44,008 nucleotides of DNA from an uncultured Pelagibacteraceae bacterium. Its GTDB lineage: Bacteria; Pseudomonadota; Alphaproteobacteria; Pelagibacterales; AG-422-B15. The notes below the pieces were generated by a model, which had not been told where the DNA came from, searched no databases, and worked only from the letters and a program-made list of their open reading frames with translations. Where the stretch lies: NCBI GenBank assembly GCA_902533965.1, contig CACANZ010000005.1:1-44008 (forward strand). The letters are read 5' to 3'. Made by a program: the position numbers and the translations under genes. Position 1 is the first letter of the stretch; each line of letters begins with the position of its first letter. Positions 29,041-36,441 of this stretch are shown one piece after another.

Positions 29041-29954
29041 TGAAAACTTTAAAACCTTCAATAATAGAATTAACGGATAATTTTTCGATTGAAACCAATT
29101 CTAAGCATCTATCTATATCCCACGAGACAATAAATGATGAACTAAAATTAAAAATCACTTCGAATTATTCACAAATACCTCCACAAATTAAATTAATAAG
29201 CAGTGATAGAAGCAACTTAAAAATTATTGCTGATATATATTTAAATGAGAATGCTACTTTAGAGATTATTGATGAAAATGATTACATAGTTGATACATCT
29301 TTTATTTTAAAATCATTTTTAGGTTCCCGCTCAGTACTTGAATTATACAGATTTAATAAGTTTCAATCCGATACTAATAACTCATTTGTTCATACCTGTA
29401 ATATGTCAAACGGTTCAATATTTAAGGATTTTAATTTTACAAACGGTTCAGAATTCACAAATAACGAGACTAAGATTAATTTAAATGAAGAAAATGCAAA
29501 GTATGTTGGGAGTGGCGTTGTCATGTCCAATTCATCAAAATGTGAAAACAATTTAGAAATAAGGCACTTAAGTAAGTCTGCGGTATCAGATTGTTCTTTT
29601 AAAGCTGTAACTCGTGGATCATCCAATGTTTCGTTTAAAGGGAAAGTATTTGTTGATGAAAATTGCACAAATACACAATCTAAACAAATTAGCAAAGGTT
29701 TGTTAATTGACGAGGAATCTAAAATTAATCTTACACCAATACTTGAAATAAATAATGATGATGTAGTTTGCTCTCATGGTGCGGCTTCTGGAAAAGCTGA
29801 TGAGGAAGTACTATTTTATTTAGCTTCAAGAGGAATTTCAAAGAGTGAAGCTGAAAGAATATATATACAGGGCTTTTTATCAGAGTTTATTGAAAAGATT
29901 GAAGATGCAGAAATGCAAGCTAAGGGGCAAAATTTTATCAACGAGAACTGTTAA
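29040..29954 (+). CDS. sufD: Fe-S assembly protein SufD
   Basis: 304 residues, shorter than the roughly 420 of E. coli SufD; the reduction is mainly in the N-terminal part. The C-terminal SufBD core is recognised by KAVTRGSSNVSFKGKVFVDE, NLTPILEINNDDVVCSHGAA followed by SGKADEEVLFYLASRGIS, with the His of CSHGA that in E. coli SufD contributes to cluster formation. It partners SufB and SufC. Its ATG overlaps the sufC stop by 1 base. Confidence 0.93.
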   Translation: MKTLKPSIIELTDNFSIETNSKHLSISHETINDELKLKITSNYSQIPPQIKLISSDRSNLKIIADIYLNENATLEIIDENDYIVDTSFILKSFLGSRSVLELYRFNKFQSDTNNSFVHTCNMSNGSIFKDFNFTNGSEFTNNETKINLNEENAKYVGSGVVMSNSSKCENNLEIRHLSKSAVSDCSFKAVTRGSSNVSFKGKVFVDENCTNTQSKQISKGLLIDEESKINLTPILEINNDDVVCSHGAASGKADEEVLFYLASRGISKSEAERIYIQGFLSEFIEKIEDAEMQAKGQNFINENC

Positions 29955-29955
29955 C

Positions 29956-31188
29956 ATGGACAATTCAAAAACTTTAAACTTAAATGTAAGAAAAGATTTT
30001 CCAATTCTTTCAAAAAAGATATTGGAAAAAAAAGATCTTATTTATTTTGACACTGCAGCTTCTGCTCAAAAACCAAATACAGTTATTAACGAAACAAATG
30101 ATTTCTATAAAAATCACTATTCTAATGTTAGCAGGGGAGTTCATACATTATCTGTTGAATCAACATTTAGATATGAGGACGCTAGAAAAAAAGTTCAAAA
30201 ATTCTTAAATGCAAGGTCTGAGAATGAAATTATTTTCACAAAAAGTGCCACAGAAGGAATAAATTTAGTTGCTCAAACTTTTTATGAAAAGTTTATGCAA
30301 AAGGGAGATGAGGTAATTTTATCTTTAATCGAGCACCACTCAAATTTAATACCTTGGTTTTTTTTAAGAGACAAGTATGGCGTTGTGCTAAAGTTTGCAA
30401 ATATTCAACCATCAGGAGAAATTGATATTGATCATTTTGATAGTCTATTCACAAATAAAACAAAAATTGTATCTTTAACACATCTATCGAATGTTTTTGG
30501 TACTGAATTAAATGAAAAGGCTATAAGTATCTGTAAAGATAAAAATGTTCCCATTCTCCTTGATGGTTGTCAATCAGCTGCTCATTTAAAAACTGATGTT
30601 CAAAAACTAGGTTGTGATTTTTTTGTTTTCTCTGGACACAAAACTTATGGTCCTGCTGGTATTGGAGTTTTATATGGAACTGAAAATCTTTTATCAGAAA
30701 TGCCTCCCTATCAAGGTGGAGGAGGAATGATTGGAGATGTGAGTTTAGAAGGTGCAAGTTATGCAGAATTACCTGCGAAATATGAAGCAGGAACCCCTCC
30801 ATTAGTCGAAGCGCACGGATTGGGTATAGCAATTGATTACATGAATAAAATTGGACTCGATAATATTATCGCGCATGAAAATGAAATTACTAAATATGCG
30901 TTTAATAAATTAAACGAAATTGATTTTATCGAAATTCATGGTGGAGATAATAAAAGAAATTCTATCATATCCTTTAATATTAAAAATGTTCATTCCCACG
31001 AAGTATCTTCGTTTTTAGATGTTGAAGGAATAGCAATTAGAGCAGGTCATCACTGTTGCCAGCCTTTAATGAAACATCTTGGTGTCAATTCAACGGCCAG
31101 ATTATCTTTTGGTGTGTATAATTCATTAGAAGAAGTTGATAAATTTGTTATTGCGCTTCATAAGTGTAAGGAGTTTTTTAATAAATGA
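29956..31188 (+). CDS. sufS: cysteine desulfurase SufS
   Basis: 410 residues from ATG 29956, one base after the sufD stop; the open frame extends further upstream but only inside sufD. It is a PLP enzyme that removes sulfur from cysteine. The Schiff-base Lys is K229 in FSGHKTYGPAGIGVLYG, and the catalytic Cys is C367 in RAGHHCCQP, as in group II desulfurases. The LTHLSNVFGT and DGCQSAAH cofactor-contact segments are present. It overlaps sufU by 4 bases (ATGA). The sulfur acceptor is likely the adjacent SufU, since no sufE is seen here. Confidence 0.97.
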   Translation: MDNSKTLNLNVRKDFPILSKKILEKKDLIYFDTAASAQKPNTVINETNDFYKNHYSNVSRGVHTLSVESTFRYEDARKKVQKFLNARSENEIIFTKSATEGINLVAQTFYEKFMQKGDEVILSLIEHHSNLIPWFFLRDKYGVVLKFANIQPSGEIDIDHFDSLFTNKTKIVSLTHLSNVFGTELNEKAISICKDKNVPILLDGCQSAAHLKTDVQKLGCDFFVFSGHKTYGPAGIGVLYGTENLLSEMPPYQGGGGMIGDVSLEGASYAELPAKYEAGTPPLVEAHGLGIAIDYMNKIGLDNIIAHENEITKYAFNKLNEIDFIEIHGGDNKRNSIISFNIKNVHSHEVSSFLDVEGIAIRAGHHCCQPLMKHLGVNSTARLSFGVYNSLEEVDKFVIALHKCKEFFNK

Positions 31189-31619
31189 ATGATTTAATAA
31201 ATGATCTTTATCAAGAAATAATTTTAGATCACGGACGTGAACCAAGAAATTATGGCGAATGTGATCCTCATAATAAAAGTGCCGATGGTCATAATCCATT
31301 GTGCGGTGACAATTTAAAGCTTACTTTTTTTCTTAATGATCAAAATATAATAGAAGACATTAAATTTACGGGTGAGGGGTGTGCCATTTCCCTTGCTTCT
31401 GCATCATTAATGACAGAAAAATTAAAAGGTAAAAAAATTGAAGTGGCTGAGGAAATATTTAAGGATTTTACAAATCTTATATCAGGTAAAGATGAAGATC
31501 TAAAAGTCTTAAATGAGGAAGATTCACTTTACGCCTTAAAGGGAGTAGGAGGATTTCCAATGAGGGTAAAGTGCGCAACAATGGCATGGCATGCTTTTAA
31601 TCAGGCTTTAAAAGATTAA
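31185..31619 (+). CDS. sufU: SufU-type sulfur relay/scaffold protein
   Basis: 144 residues. The three conserved Cys and the Asp are present: C40 and D42 in NPLCGDNL, C66 in GEGCAIS, C130 in RVKCATMAW. Group II SufS enzymes pass sulfur to SufU through a zinc-bound site made from these residues. The 18-21 residue insertion between the second and third Cys that separates SufU from IscU appears to be present ([20 protein letters not shown] region). It overlaps the sufS stop (ATGA) and sits 2 bases before msrB. Confidence 0.93.
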   Translation: MNDLINDLYQEIILDHGREPRNYGECDPHNKSADGHNPLCGDNLKLTFFLNDQNIIEDIKFTGEGCAISLASASLMTEKLKGKKIEVAEEIFKDFTNLISGKDEDLKVLNEEDSLYALKGVGGFPMRVKCATMAWHAFNQALKD

Positions 31620-31621
31620 TT

Positions 31622-32203
31622 ATGAGACTATATCCTGTGTATCTTGCACTGCTTGTATTATTTATTGTTTTGCAACTTATTTATGGAAACCGGTCTTTTG
31701 CCGATATAAACTTAGAGGAGTACGATATGTCAAAAGTAGAAGTAATGGATACACCTTTTTGGTGCTCTGCCACACCTGAAGAAAGACAGGAAGCTATTAA
31801 TAACCTTACTGAAGAACAGAGAATTGTTGCTTTAGAGAATGGAACAGAGAGGCCATTTTTTAACGAATATTGGAATAGTAAAGATGTTGGGATTTATGTT
31901 GATGTAATTTCAGGAGAACCTTTATTTTCCTCTTTAGACAAATTTGATTCAGGAACAGGTTGGCCGAGTTTTGATAAGCCAATAAAAGGGATAGAAATTA
32001 TAGAAGTTGTTGATAAATCTCATGGAATGGTTCGCACAGAGGTAAGAAGTCAATATGGCGACGCACACCTAGGTCATTTATTTGATGATGGACCCACTGA
32101 AACTGGATTAAGATATTGTATTAATTCAGCTTCATTAAGATTTGTTCCTTTAGAAAAGTTAAGTGAAGAAGGCTATGAGGATTTTGTAGAATTATTTAAC
32201 TAA
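31622..32203 (+). CDS. msrB: peptide methionine-R-sulfoxide reductase with export signal
   Basis: 193 residues. The first 27 form a hydrophobic signal peptide or anchor ([22 protein letters not shown]). The MsrB domain follows: [22 protein letters not shown], and [13 protein letters not shown] with catalytic Cys at 166. The two CxxC zinc sites of the common form are absent ([18 protein letters not shown]), as in the zinc-free PilB-type domain. A second ATG at 31727 (codon 36) has a strong GAGGAG six bases before it, so a cytosolic form could also be made. Its place inside the suf operon suggests an oxidative-stress link. Confidence 0.93.
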   Translation: MRLYPVYLALLVLFIVLQLIYGNRSFADINLEEYDMSKVEVMDTPFWCSATPEERQEAINNLTEEQRIVALENGTERPFFNEYWNSKDVGIYVDVISGEPLFSSLDKFDSGTGWPSFDKPIKGIEIIEVVDKSHGMVRTEVRSQYGDAHLGHLFDDGPTETGLRYCINSASLRFVPLEKLSEEGYEDFVELFN

Positions 32204-32512
32204 ATGGAAAAAGTAGAAGATCAAAAAGTTATAGATGCATTAAAGACTGTATTTGACCCCGAAATTCCAGTTGATTTGTACGAATTAGGTCTAATATACA
32301 AATGTGAGGTTACGCCTGATAATGATGTTATTATTCAAATGACATTAACTACACCAAATTGTCCTGTAGCAGATGAAATGCCAAAAAAAGTAAAAGAAGC
32401 TGTTGATGCTGTACCTGGAGTAAAAAATGTTGCAGTTGATCTTGTATGGGATCCACCATGGGATATGTCTCGTATGTCAGATGTTGCAAGATTAGAACTG
32501 GACATGATGTAA
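32204..32512 (+). CDS. sufT: SufT-like DUF59/MIP18 family protein
   Basis: 102 residues, a single DUF59 domain. It has VFDPEIPVDLYELGLIY with the conserved D-P-E-I-P, TTPNCPVADEMP with the reactive-type Cys, and the closing VWDPPWDMSRMSDVARLELD. Proteins of this group help mature Fe-S proteins, and SufT is its bacterial Suf-operon member. Its ATG follows the msrB stop directly. It is the last gene of the cysE-iscR-suf operon; a sufA-type carrier is not seen in the window. Confidence 0.9.
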   Translation: MEKVEDQKVIDALKTVFDPEIPVDLYELGLIYKCEVTPDNDVIIQMTLTTPNCPVADEMPKKVKEAVDAVPGVKNVAVDLVWDPPWDMSRMSDVARLELDMM

Positions 32513-32579
32513 GATATCCACTTGAAATACAAAAATACCTATATATTTTAGATAATAATCATATATAAACTCAAATTAA

Positions 32580-32655
32580 GAGCCCGTAGCTCAGTTGGTA
32601 GAGCACTCCCCTTTTAAGGGAGTTGTCCTCGGTTCGAACCCGAGCGGGCTCGCCA
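32580..32655 (+). tRNA. tRNA-Lys (anticodon UUU), CCA encoded
   Basis: A complete cloverleaf. Acceptor arms are GAGCCCG (32580-32586) and CGGGCTC (32645-32651), then discriminator G and genomic CCA (32653-32655). The D arm includes AGCTCAGTTGGTAGAGC. The anticodon stem CTCCC/GGGAG holds the loop CTTTTAA with anticodon TTT. The T arm is CTCGG-TTCGAAC-CCGAG. The length is 76 with CCA. It lies 67 bases after sufT, and the next coding sequence begins only 9 bases after the CCA. Confidence 0.98.
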
Positions 32656-32664
32656 CTTAATAAT

Positions 32665-32829
32665 ATGAAAAAAAAATTTTATCACAAGCTCGGCCCAGTA
32701 CCTACTGAGGAAGACCTCAAAAATCCAAAAAAATTAAATACCAATAAAGCAAGAAACACAGTAATCATATGGTACTCGTTTGTTGCTATTTCTATTATAC
32801 TTTACTTTGTTGTCACAAAATTGTTCTAA
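32665..32829 (+). CDS. 54-residue single-pass membrane protein, unknown
   Basis: 54 residues from the ATG at 32665, chosen because earlier in-frame codons lie within the tRNA. The N-terminus is basic (MKKKFYHKLGPVPTEEDLKN), followed by one membrane helix at about residues 33-51 (VIIWYSFVAISIILYFVV). I do not recognise a family. No clear Shine-Dalgarno site is present, and it begins 9 bases after tRNA-Lys, so its mRNA may be released by tRNA 3' processing. The TauD gene follows 8 bases later. Confidence 0.65.
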   Translation: MKKKFYHKLGPVPTEEDLKNPKKLNTNKARNTVIIWYSFVAISIILYFVVTKLF

Positions 32830-32837
32830 TATGAACA

Positions 32838-33677
32838 ATGCAACAATATCACTTAAATAAACTATCTCCTGAACTTGGAGCTGAGATTAGTGGAATTGAT
32901 TTGTCAAAAGATTTTAATGAAGAAATTCAAAATAAAATTTATAACGACTTAATTCGTTATAAAGTTTTATTTTTTCGGGACCAAAATATTACACCACAAT
33001 TTCACATCGAGTTTGCAAAAAGTTTTGGGTCGATTGAAGAACCGCACCCCGTATATCCTCATGTAGATGGATTTCCTGAAATAGTTTTACTAGAAAATGA
33101 TAAGGATAACCCGCCTGATACAGATGAATGGCATACTGATGTAACGTTTAAAAATGACCCTCCTTTTGCATCTGTTTTGTATAGTAAAATAACCCCAGAG
33201 GTTGGAGGCGATACATTATGGAGTTCACTATCAAAAATATATGATGCACTTCCCAATGAATTAAAAGGACAGATTGAAAACTTAAGGGCTATTCATGACA
33301 TGGGAAGCTTTCGAAATAATTATATGAACGATGATGATAAAGAGTCTTCAATTAAATTAAATAAAGGGTTTCAAGAATTTGGAAATGCTGTGCATTCTGT
33401 GGTTAAAGAGCATCCAATTTCAAATGAGAGATTTCTTTATATTAACCCTAGTTTTACATCTCAGATTGTTGGCATGACAACAACTGACTCTAATAATTTA
33501 CTCTCGTATCTATTTAATTTTATGTGCAAACCAGAATTTCAAATACGATTTAAGTGGACGCCAAATACATTAGTTATTTGGGATAATCGTTGCACAATGC
33601 ATTATGCCATTGGTGACTATATGCCAAATAAACGTGTTATGCATAGAGTTACAGTCTTAAATGATCGCAGAGATTAA
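32838..33677 (+). CDS. TauD/TfdA-family Fe(II)/2-oxoglutarate dioxygenase
   Basis: 279 residues, the normal length. The start LSPELGAEISGIDLS is typical of the family. The iron-binding facial triad is H99 and D101 (EWHTDVTF) and H269 (VMHRVTV). The WDNRCTMHYAIGDY segment precedes the last His. Such enzymes hydroxylate small molecules such as taurine, other sulfonates, carnitine precursors or herbicide-like compounds. The substrate cannot be named from the sequence, and no sulfonate transporter is visible in the window. No Shine-Dalgarno site is seen. Confidence 0.92.
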   Translation: MQQYHLNKLSPELGAEISGIDLSKDFNEEIQNKIYNDLIRYKVLFFRDQNITPQFHIEFAKSFGSIEEPHPVYPHVDGFPEIVLLENDKDNPPDTDEWHTDVTFKNDPPFASVLYSKITPEVGGDTLWSSLSKIYDALPNELKGQIENLRAIHDMGSFRNNYMNDDDKESSIKLNKGFQEFGNAVHSVVKEHPISNERFLYINPSFTSQIVGMTTTDSNNLLSYLFNFMCKPEFQIRFKWTPNTLVIWDNRCTMHYAIGDYMPNKRVMHRVTVLNDRRD

Positions 33678-33700
33678 ATAACTGTTAAATATTATTTTTA

Positions 33701-34246
33701 ATGAAAAATATTCTTATTGTACTTTTATTATCAATTACTTTTATTAGTGTGTCGAATGGAGAAAATATTTTGAAAGATAATTTTACAAACAAGAATGAAT
33801 GGACTTATATTGCGGACAATGTGATGGGCGGTGTTTCTAAGGGCGGAGTTGAATTTAATTCATTTGATAACGATGTTCATGCCCTTCTTAGTGGCGATGT
33901 TAGTACAGAAAACAATGGTGGCTTTATTCAAATTCGCAGAGAACTTAAAAATATTGATTTAAGTAGAGCTAAGTCAATTAGACTGTATGCAAAAGGAAAT
34001 AATGAGAAATATTTTATCTTTTTAAGAACAACCGGGACCATATTACCCTGGCAATACTATTCACATGAATTTACAGTTAATGAAGAATATAATGAATTTA
34101 TAATGCCGATCAAAGATTTTAAGAAATCCGGATCTTTATTAGCAAAGCAAATTAATCCAAAGAAATTAACTTCTATTGGAATTGTAGCATATGGCAGGGA
34201 ACATTATGCTGAACTTTACGTCAAAGAATTAGAATTCTTGGAGTAA
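33701..34246 (+). CDS. CIA30-domain exported protein
   Basis: 181 residues with an N-terminal signal peptide (NILIVLLLSITFISVSNG). The rest fits the CIA30 domain (complex I intermediate-associated protein 30), a galactose-binding-like beta-sandwich: WTYIADNVMGGVSKGGVEF, then GGFIQIRREL, the RLYAKGNNEKYFIFLRT strand and TSIGIVAYGREHYAELYVKE. Human NDUFAF1 of this family assists complex I assembly; the exported bacterial forms have no proven role. It follows the dioxygenase by 23 bases and precedes a membrane protein by 4 bases. Confidence 0.85.
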   Translation: MKNILIVLLLSITFISVSNGENILKDNFTNKNEWTYIADNVMGGVSKGGVEFNSFDNDVHALLSGDVSTENNGGFIQIRRELKNIDLSRAKSIRLYAKGNNEKYFIFLRTTGTILPWQYYSHEFTVNEEYNEFIMPIKDFKKSGSLLAKQINPKKLTSIGIVAYGREHYAELYVKELEFLE

Positions 34247-34250
34247 ATAT

Positions 34251-34880
34251 ATGTGGCTGTTTGAATGTGGATTGGACACAATTGAGTGGAGAAGAACTAT
34301 AGTAGTTTATTTATCTGCAATGGCTCCAATAATTTTATCTTTATATCTAATATATAAAAATCAAATGAAGAAATGGATTGCATTAACATTATTATCTTCC
34401 TTTTTAATTGCTGCGCTTGGATGGGAAATATGGGTTAATTTTGGACTTGTTGATGGTGATCCGGTTAATCTCAGAAGATCTGGTGCAATGACATGTGCAA
34501 TTCCAATGGAAATTAATTGGTTAGTAAACTCATTGGCCGATACAGGTATTGTTTGGTTTGCAATTATTCTTGTTTATTGGATTTTTCCAAAAAGAGCTCT
34601 TGAGTATGAGAAATTTCAATTAGTGTTTTTGTCTATTTTTTTTGCTTGGTTTATGGGTCAAAATTTCTTGGTAGAGGCAGTTATTTATCACAATCAAGTA
34701 GGAGGTGATGCAGTAATCTCTTGGGCACCATTAATGCCATTTGGCCCTTATTTCAATCCAACATTAATAAATTTTGGTGAAAGAGACATAACGCTTCAAT
34801 CTCAATCTGCGTGGATTATTGGAACGATAGTTTTCTATTCTATATCTGTCTATTTTTATAAAAAAACAAACGGAAAATAA
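34251..34880 (+). CDS. multi-pass membrane protein of unknown function
   Basis: 209 residues with about five hydrophobic segments (near residues 16-35, 40-62, 95-112, 124-143 and 188-203). I do not recognise a family. The loops contain conserved-looking polar groups: NFGLVDGDPVNLRRSGAMTC, an EINW motif, and FGPYFNPTLINFGERD. GGAG six bases before the ATG is a ribosome binding site. It ends the tauD-CIA30 unit, directly before a strong terminator. Confidence 0.75.
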   Translation: MWLFECGLDTIEWRRTIVVYLSAMAPIILSLYLIYKNQMKKWIALTLLSSFLIAALGWEIWVNFGLVDGDPVNLRRSGAMTCAIPMEINWLVNSLADTGIVWFAIILVYWIFPKRALEYEKFQLVFLSIFFAWFMGQNFLVEAVIYHNQVGGDAVISWAPLMPFGPYFNPTLINFGERDITLQSQSAWIIGTIVFYSISVYFYKKTNGK

Positions 34881-34881
34881 A

Positions 34882-34907
34882 AAACCCCATCTACAGAGAT
34901 GGGGTTT
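34882..34907. terminator. bidirectional intrinsic terminator
   Basis: A perfect 11-bp stem, AAACCCCATCT and AGATGGGGTTT, encloses a 4-base loop. On the plus strand it is followed by ATTTTAGTTTTATTT, ending the membrane-protein transcript 2 bases after its stop. On the minus strand it is followed by TTTATTTTCC directly after GGGGTTT, a good U-tract, so it would also stop a transcript arriving from the right, namely the putative RNA at 34882-35124. Confidence 0.9.
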
Positions 34908-35124
34908 ATTTTAGTTTTATTTCAAACATCTACGTCTTATAGATTTTAGAATATTTTTGAAATGGTTGTGGACACCACCCCTTACAATGTTGGTGGCGTC
35001 AACTTTTTAACCTCCACATTATCATCAACTAAATAATATCAAACACTCTCAAAATGTGAATTAAAAATGAAAAAAGCCTAAATACAGAAAGTATTTAAGC
35101 TTTTCATGATGATAACGTGGATTG
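34882..35124 (-). ncRNA. putative structured small RNA, minus strand
   Basis: About 240 bases with no gene on either strand but strong paired elements. P1: 35107-35120 with 35014-35027 (minus strand CCACGTTATCATCA / TGATGATAATGTGG), 14 bp, plus one more pair at 35121/35013. P2, inside P1: 35091-35104 with 35072-35085, 14 bp, loop TTTCT. P3: 34992-35000 with 34971-34979, 9 bp. Each stem has one A.C mismatch on the plus strand that becomes G.U on the minus strand, which favours the minus strand. A promoter-like pair lies just upstream, and the terminator at 34882-34907 closes it. A GGAGG-containing linker follows P1. No known class is recognised. Confidence 0.5.
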
Positions 35125-35130
35125 ATGATC

Positions 35131-35158
35131 CTTATAGATAATTCTTTATGAGAATCAA
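35131..35158 (-). promoter_or_regulatory. sigma70-like promoter for the putative RNA
   Basis: On the minus strand TTGATT (35158 to 35153) and TATAAG (35136 to 35131) are separated by 16 bases. Transcription would start near 35122-35125, exactly where stem P1 of the putative RNA begins. In AT-rich sequence such matches occur by chance; the position is the main support. Confidence 0.4.
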
Positions 35159-35193
35159 TTAATATATTTAATAAATATATTTGTTATTAAAAA

Positions 35194-35367
35194 ATGACCC
35201 AGCAAAACTGCCAATGGTGTAATACTTCAATAATTCCAATTGATGTACATGGTCACTATCAATGCCCAAATTGTAAGATTAATATTGATCCATGCTGCTC
35301 TGGCGAACATAATGATGATTATGATACAACTTTGCAGTCTTGTAACACCAAACGCTTCGATGAATAA
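35194..35367 (+). CDS. 57-residue zinc-ribbon protein
   Basis: A small soluble protein starting MTQQNCQWCNTSIIPIDVHG, then HYQCPNCKINIDPCCSGE. Cysteine pairs at C6-C9 and C24-C27 form a zinc ribbon, with further C34-C35 and a late C50. The VHGHYQCPxC...DPCC pattern resembles small conserved proteins that I recall from several bacterial groups, all without known function. No strong Shine-Dalgarno site is seen before the ATG. A near-perfect AT palindrome (35162-35180) lies upstream. Its last bases overlap the possible ATG of a 25-codon frame. Confidence 0.7.
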   Translation: MTQQNCQWCNTSIIPIDVHGHYQCPNCKINIDPCCSGEHNDDYDTTLQSCNTKRFDE

Positions 35368-35437
35368 TCAAATCAAAAAAAATACAAAAATAACATCAAA
35401 ACCAAAAAGACAACAAGTGCCATTAATGGAAAGGTGA
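35360..35437 (+). CDS. possible 25-residue basic peptide
   Basis: An ATG at 35360 overlaps the end of the zinc-ribbon gene and opens 25 codons: MNNQIKKNTKITSKPKRQ followed by QVPLMER. It is Lys/Arg-rich and has no recognisable motif. Translational coupling to the zinc-ribbon gene would explain the overlap, but the frame is short and there is no other support. Confidence 0.3.
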   Translation: MNNQIKKNTKITSKPKRQQVPLMER

Positions 35438-35494
35438 GTATTCTATAAATAATTTGTAAGAACTGTTTAAAACTAAACTGCTCCATAAGATTAT

Positions 35495-36358
35495 TTAACT
35501 TAAAATAATGTCTTCACCATCATCTTTGTTTACAAAGAAATCTGGAAATGGTTCAGCGTCAGGAGTTGTGAGATATTCAGATAAATCCGTCTTACCAGCT
35601 TTCATCATCGTACTGTCATCAACACACATGTTTCCTGTAAATTTTTTGGAGTCTTGAGTAAGTATAACATATGCAGCATCGCCCATGATAGCAGGTGTTC
35701 GACATTTACTTTTGCCCTGATCATCCATTGATGCCGCTAAAATATTGTTAACAGCAGCTGTATCAATCATCGTTCTTGGCCATAATGAATTTACAGCAAT
35801 GCCTGATGACTTTAATTCTTCTGACATTCCTAGTGTACACATACTCATTCCATATTTTGCCATAGTATATGCTACATGCGGACTAAACCACTGGCTTTCC
35901 ATATTCAACGGTGGCCCTAGGTTTAGTATGTGAGGATTGTTCCCTTTTTTTAAATGAGGAATGCATGACTTTGAAACAAGAAACGTTCCTCTTGTATTAA
36001 TGTTGTGCATTAGATCGTATCTTTTCATTTCAGTATTTACAGTTGGAGTTAAGCTAATAGCACTTGCATTGTTTACACAAATATCAATACCGCCGAATGT
36101 TTCCACAGTTTTTTCAACTGCAGCAAGCACCTGATCTTCAAATCTTATATCTGTTTTAATTCCAATTGCATTACCGCCAGCCTTGATTAAGTCTTCAGCG
36201 GCTGTAAAAATAGTCCCTGGCAGTGTTGGTTGCGGTTCAGTGGTCTTGGCAATGATTGCAATATTTGCACCATCTTTTGCAGCACGTTCAGCAATTGCGT
36301 ATCCAATGCCTCTAGTAGCACCTGTAATAAATAATGTTTTTCCTTTGAGATCAGTCAT
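35495..36358 (-). CDS. SDR-family oxidoreductase (HSDL2-like)
   Basis: 287 residues. The NAD(P)-binding start is TGATRGIG (12-19), then NNAS at about 96-99 and YTMAK with Y164 and K168. The overall pattern, including the insertion GPPLNMESQWFSPHVAYTMA, matches the HSDL2-like branch of short-chain dehydrogenases. HSDL2 relatives read SPPLN where this protein has GPPLN (G148), so a Ser near the active site is missing. The substrate is unknown. A strong AAGGAG lies before the ATG. It diverges from the small-protein cluster that starts at 36442 across 83 bases. Confidence 0.9.
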   Translation of the reverse strand: MTDLKGKTLFITGATRGIGYAIAERAAKDGANIAIIAKTTEPQPTLPGTIFTAAEDLIKAGGNAIGIKTDIRFEDQVLAAVEKTVETFGGIDICVNNASAISLTPTVNTEMKRYDLMHNINTRGTFLVSKSCIPHLKKGNNPHILNLGPPLNMESQWFSPHVAYTMAKYGMSMCTLGMSEELKSSGIAVNSLWPRTMIDTAAVNNILAASMDDQGKSKCRTPAIMGDAAYVILTQDSKKFTGNMCVDDSTMMKAGKTDLSEYLTTPDAEPFPDFFVNKDDGEDIILS

Positions 36359-36441
36359 ATCAACTCCTTAAAAAGGTATAAAAATTTGTCATAAAAGTTT
36401 CACTAAGATAGTTCATAATAATTTTATTTAAAGGAGTAAAT

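Noticed and set aside
29845..29955. Longer N-terminus for SufS reaching back into sufD
   Set aside because: Homology to SufS begins at the ATG at 29956, one base after the sufD stop; the upstream part is the sufD gene read in another frame.
35121..35159. Hairpin ATTGAT/ATCAAT with CTTAT/ATGAG as a further stem of the putative RNA
   Set aside because: It pairs better on the plus strand (T.G wobble, A.C on the minus strand) and overlaps the predicted promoter, so it is probably not part of the minus-strand RNA.
35162..35180. Perfect AT palindrome ATATATTTA-A-TAAATATAT as an operator
   Set aside because: Purely A/T sequence in an AT-rich genome; such palindromes arise easily by chance and no partner site is seen.
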